Assembly: GCA_950097015.1 (NCBI GenBank)
Contig: CATNEN010000003.1
Location: 13,931,001 to 13,995,000, forward strand
Direction: 5' to 3'
Origin: Macrostomum hystrix
Taxonomy: Eukaryota > Platyhelminthes > Macrostomidae
Length of the DNA: 64,000 nt
Made by a program: the position numbers and the translations under genes
Notes under the pieces: generated by a model
Told to the model about the DNA's origin: nothing
The model's input: only the letters and a program-made list of their open reading frames with translations
Database searches by the model: none
Shown: one piece after another, positions 60,545 to 64,000 of the stretch
How the letters are laid out: each line of letters starts with the position of its first letter
How positions within the stretch are numbered: the first letter of the stretch is position 1

Positions 60545-61170
60545 TATGACCTCCGAGTGGGTAATTAGGTGTGAAAGTGGCTGCTTTGGCCTAGCCGACC
60601 CTGGACTGATTTTGTTTTATGACCACAGAGGGGGTAATTAGGTGTGAAAGTGGCTGCTTTGGCCTAGCCGACCCTAGACTGATTTTGTTTTGTGACCACA
60701 GAGGGGGTAATTGGGTGTGAAAGTGGCTGCTTTGGCCTAGCCGACCTTGGACAGAATTTTGTTTCATGACCTCCGAGTGGATAATTTGATGTGAAAGTGG
60801 CTGCTTTGGCCTAGCCGACCCTGGACTGATTTTGTTTTATGACCACAGAGGGGGTAATTAGGTTTGAAAGTGGCTGCTTTGGCCTAGCCGACCCTGGACA
60901 GAGTTTTGTTTTATGACCACAGAGGGGGTAATTAGGTGTGAAAGTGGCTGGTTTGGCCTAGCCGACCCTGGACAGAGTTTTGTTTTATGACCACAGAGGG
61001 GGTAATTAGGTGTGAAAGTGGCTGGTTTGGCCTAGCCGACCCTGGACTGATTTTGTTTTATGACCACAGAGGGAGTAATTAGGTGTGAAAGTGGCTGCTT
61101 TGGCCTAGCCGACCCTGGTCAGAGTTTTGTTTCATGACCTCCGAGTGGATAATTAGGTGTGAAAGTAAAA
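60545..61170 (+). repeat. 3' flank / 3' UTR tandem repeat, about 73-bp unit
   Basis: About 8.5 copies of a unit containing GGCTGCTTTGGCCTAGCCGA, CTGATTTTGTTTTATGACCAC and GAGGGGGTAATTAGGTGTG. Copies differ by ACAGAGG/TCCGAGTGG and by tail variants. It is the longest unit in the window and starts about 110 nt after the stop codon, so it may be transcribed as 3' UTR. Confidence 0.93.
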
Positions 61171-61830
61171 TGTTCATTAGCCAATTTCTTGCGTGATTAT
61201 TATTCACTATCGTACTCTTACTCCGTATTTGAACTCCATAGTTAAATTTATTTTCTAAATAAGTGAGATTTTAACATATACGATAAAATTGTAAAAAAAT
61301 GCGTATAATGTTCAGAAATTTCAAGCAAAAAATATACTTTTTTCCCACCCGTTCATTCATTTAGTGATTATGCGTTTCGTGTAGAGTCTGCTATTTGAGT
61401 GCAAGTTTTTGTATCGACTATTATTTGCAATTTTTTCGTAAAAATACAAATTCAGTTATGTTGCCAGTTATTCGTTCTCTCTGATTACTATAATTAAAGA
61501 ATATTCTTATCCCATAACTACACTTCTGGTGAGTTAAGTGATTACTGCCATGCGTTTGCTTCAGTATTACTATGGTCAATATGGTCATTGTAGTATTTAT
61601 TCCAGTTAAATATCAGACAATACCCAAATCACTTCCACCTTTTTATCTCGTTTATTTTATTTCCTACGTATCATTCAGTCACCGAAATTCTCCACTTTTT
61701 GGTTTTTTAATTCTAAATATAAAACCAGTAGTTAAATTTGTGATAATCATGCGAAATAATAAAAACATGGTTGTTTTTGTTTTTTTGTTAACTTACTTTG
61801 AAACAAATATTTTTGTCTAACTTTAAGGAA
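61171..61830. other. AT-rich intergenic sequence
   Basis: Contains ATTAAA at about 61493, a possible poly(A) signal, and an 82-codon hydrophobic ORF (61572-61820) with no recognised similarity. Nothing else seen. Confidence 0.35.
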
Positions 61831-62190
61831 CAAGGGGGTCGGTGGCAGAGCGGTTAACGCGTTTGCCTCTCGCATCAAGGTCCCTGGGCTCGATTCCGCG
61901 GCGAGACCATATTTATTTGGGACGCAGTCGCGGAGAGAAGGCTTGGGGGCTTGTCGTGCAATTTACGCCCTTGAGGGCGAACCTCCAAGGCACAGTGAGA
62001 GTGTACACTGCCTGATGATGAGAAAGTCAGGGCAGATGTACACACCTGTGTGAGCGTGTGCCTGCGTACGGTATCTGTGTGCGTGTGTGCTCAGGAGTCA
62101 ACGGAGTGGGCAGAATTGCCTCCCCGCTGGCTGCGGGTCTAGTGTCTCTAGATGATGTGCCCTGGCCTGCAGCCGACCAAACCAGCCTGA
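61831..62190 (+). mobile_element. tRNA-derived SINE, family A, longest copy
   Basis: Complete head (GGTGGCAGAGCGGTTAACGC, GGGCTCGATTCC) and full body: CGGAGAGAAGGCTTGGGGGC, GAGAGTGTACACTGCCTG, GTGTGAGCGTGTGCCTGCGT and GCTGGCTGCGGGTCTAGTGT. It serves as the reference for the other family A copies in the window. Confidence 0.88.
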
Positions 62191-62231
62191 ACAACGGCCT
62201 CTAAACTAAATTACATCCTATTCTCATTTAT

Positions 62232-62478
62232 AGGAGCTGAGAAGACGACAGAAGGCGGTTGAGATAGGAGTCACAACTATTTTTATCATTCTGTCTGGAC
62301 TCCCATTGGCTACTATAAATATAAAAACTAAGTCGTTTGGCACCGACGACAATATGGTCCTTTTTAACAGTAGGACTACCAAGCCATTTTGCCGCCCGTT
62401 TTTATACCAAGGGGGGTTTCCAATTTCCCCCCTGACAATTTTTTTGGCAGCGCCCGAATGCTAACAGCGTTGGGTGGT
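62232..62478 (+). CDS. Possible exon or gene fragment with a TM6-like segment, interrupted by a piggyBac-like element
   Basis: After an acceptor-like TCATTTATAG, the frame reads ELRRRQKAVEIG and then VTTIFIILSGLPLATINI: a basic loop plus a hydrophobic helix with an LP, as in GPCR TM6. The frame enters the left end of the transposon at 62368 and stops at about 62478. No other exons of this putative gene were found in the window, and it could be chance or a decayed copy. Confidence 0.25.
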
Positions 62479-62978
62479 GACTGATTGGTTGACAGACTAG
62501 GCGATGGTGTCCTGTGGTTGAGCTGCGCCTAATATTTTGGCTTGAGCATTGAAATTTGAGCAATTCGTGTCAGGGTGTCCATAGTGGCCTAGTTCCACCT
62601 GTTGTAGCCCTTGAAGGTCCAGCAGTCTGTCTAGATAAAGGTAGGTGACCACCGAAGACGGAGATGATGCAGGCACACTCGGGTGACATGCTGATCAATT
62701 TTGAAGGCCTGGCAAGGCCGCACTGAGGCGCAGTGCAAATTCGTGTATGGGGTGTATGAAATACACAAGCTCTTACGGGAAAAATCGGACCTTCGGCCAG
62801 AAACATTGAATATCTCGACGGTCTGAAGAGCTGGTGACTTGTTTCTTGTTTGAGAAGATGCGCAACAAAAAGTTGCCTCGTGTTCTTGAGTTTCGTGTGC
62901 TTGCGTTGTTCCGTTCGGGTGCAGCAAAAAAAATTGTCAGGGGGGGAGGAATTTCCCCCCCTCTTGGTAGTTCTACTG
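62368..62978. mobile_element. Non-autonomous piggyBac-like element, 611 bp, TTAA target duplication
   Basis: TTAA at 62364-62367 and 62979-62982 flanks inverted termini CAGTAGGACTACCAAG (left) and CTTGGTAGTTCTACTG (right), 15 of 16 matching. A second inverted pair lies inside: CCCCCCTGACAATTTTTTTG (from 62435) against its complement near 62930-62955. No transposase domain or DDD catalytic pattern was recognised in the interior ORFs, so this is a MITE-like or internally deleted copy. Confidence 0.85.
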
Positions 62979-62982
62979 TTAA

Positions 62983-64000
62983 AGACCATGAAGGGAAAAC
63001 ACACTGCTTAGTCTTGATTTCTAAATATTGTATTTTTTTATTAAGTAACAAAGATTCTCTTTGTTGAAACGTTTATTCATTTACTATATAGGGTTTTGTG
63101 TTTAGTCAATTAAATAAACAAAAAGTTATTTATAGTTTAACGATGAAAATATACTTTGGTATTCACCTTACGTCTTGCCCAGTTATTCACGGTTCGGTTT
63201 TCTATTGAGAAATAACAATACTGTAATTCTGACTTATTTTAAACGAAACACATACGAAACAGTAAGTGTCCTGAACTTTTTTTACTATCTTAATACAAAG
63301 GTTGCTGCACTTTTAATTTCTGCGATTAGGACTACTGTAAGACGGTTTTGTACGATTAAAAAATATACATTAAATCACAAGTTAACAATAATTTGTTTAA
63401 GGGGCGACGAACTGAAAAATTAATATGATTAATTATCTTAAAAAACTAGAAAGGGTTACGCAGCTAGATATGGGTCAAAATTGAACACTGCAAAAATTAT
63501 TCGCCATCAAACATGGAAATTGATAAAAAGGACTTCACTTCCAGATTTTAATATCGCATGCAAGATTCCAAAGTTATTAACTTCTCTATTGTATGCAAAT
63601 GGATTTAAATACAATATTTTTGTTTCATTACTATATGTAATATTTATAAAGAGCTATTACTACGAGTATTATAACTATACACAAAAAGGAAAAAATAAAA
63701 ACCTATAAAAGTATTTTCTGTGCGTTTCGGTGCAGACAGGTCATCATGAACTAGTTTATGTACACAAAAATCAAACGGCAATTCTTATGTGCATGGCTAG
63801 TTTTTTAGTTGTTTGAGTATTAAATAGGACTTTATGATTGCATATGATACCCAAAGGTTAAGTATTTAAATAAAGACACAAAACACAATGTATACTGTAG
63901 CAATATTGCACAAATGCGCAGAAATTAAATTTTCAAAATAAAGGTGACAATTTTTATGGACACTGCGTTGTAATAGGTTTGTGTAATAGGATTGAATGCG
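62983..64000. other. AT-rich sequence to the end of the window
   Basis: Only short ORFs without recognisable similarity (for example 63175-63423, 63481-63708). No RNA gene, element or repeat array seen. Confidence 0.35.

Overview
The window is nuclear DNA from an invertebrate metazoan; the species cannot be told from the sequence. The signs are GT-AG introns with conserved phases, the standard genetic code, a vertebrate-like FYVE-finger gene, a rhodopsin-class GPCR, tRNA-derived SINEs and DNA-transposon remnants. Nothing in it looks bacterial or viral.

Most of the window (118-60433, + strand) is one gene: the orthologue of ZFYVE26 (spastizin/FYVE-CENT, SPG15). I could join 24 exons into one open frame of 8889 nt (2962 residues plus stop) with every intron phase matching. 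The protein starts with a helical-solenoid-like N-terminal part. Exons 11-14 encode a segment that matches the DUF547 pattern, which I do not recall in vertebrate spastizin. Exon 18 carries a canonical FYVE zinc finger (WxxD, RRHHCR, RVC). About 670 C-terminal helical residues follow, as in the human protein. By family knowledge the product binds PI3P on endosomes and lysosomes and works with spatacsin (SPG11) and AP-5 in lysosome reformation and autophagy.

The striking property is in the introns. Eighteen of the 23 introns hold tandem minisatellites with units of about 10-42 bp. Nearly every intron has its own unrelated unit, and the array often runs from a few bases after the donor to a few tens of bases before the acceptor. 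The largest arrays are 10640-15400 (24 bp), 20680-23215 (30 bp), 47985-51420 (24 bp) and 52800-58150 (20 bp, with higher-order structure). Exons total about 8.9 kb, while introns total about 51 kb.

Intron 19 contains a complete two-exon class A GPCR gene on the minus strand (45137 to 42259, 393 residues). It has unusual DKL and NAFIY motifs in place of DRY and NPxxY, and its start codon lies 160 bp from exon 20. Mobile elements are: a tRNA-derived SINE family A (403-735, 35928-36148, 45141-45200, 61831-62190); a long, GC-rich tRNA-derived SINE family B with clear target-site duplications (8655-9238, 9774-10368, 29955-30537); a third tRNA-like SINE (9253-9420); one end of a hAT-like element whose interior is filled by a minisatellite (about 32110-33555); and a 611-bp non-autonomous piggyBac-like element with TTAA duplications (62368-62978).

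Downstream of the ZFYVE26 stop there is a 73-bp tandem repeat (60545-61170), then AT-rich DNA with the SINE, a short possible coding exon (62232-62478) and the piggyBac-like element. The last kilobase shows no recognisable gene.
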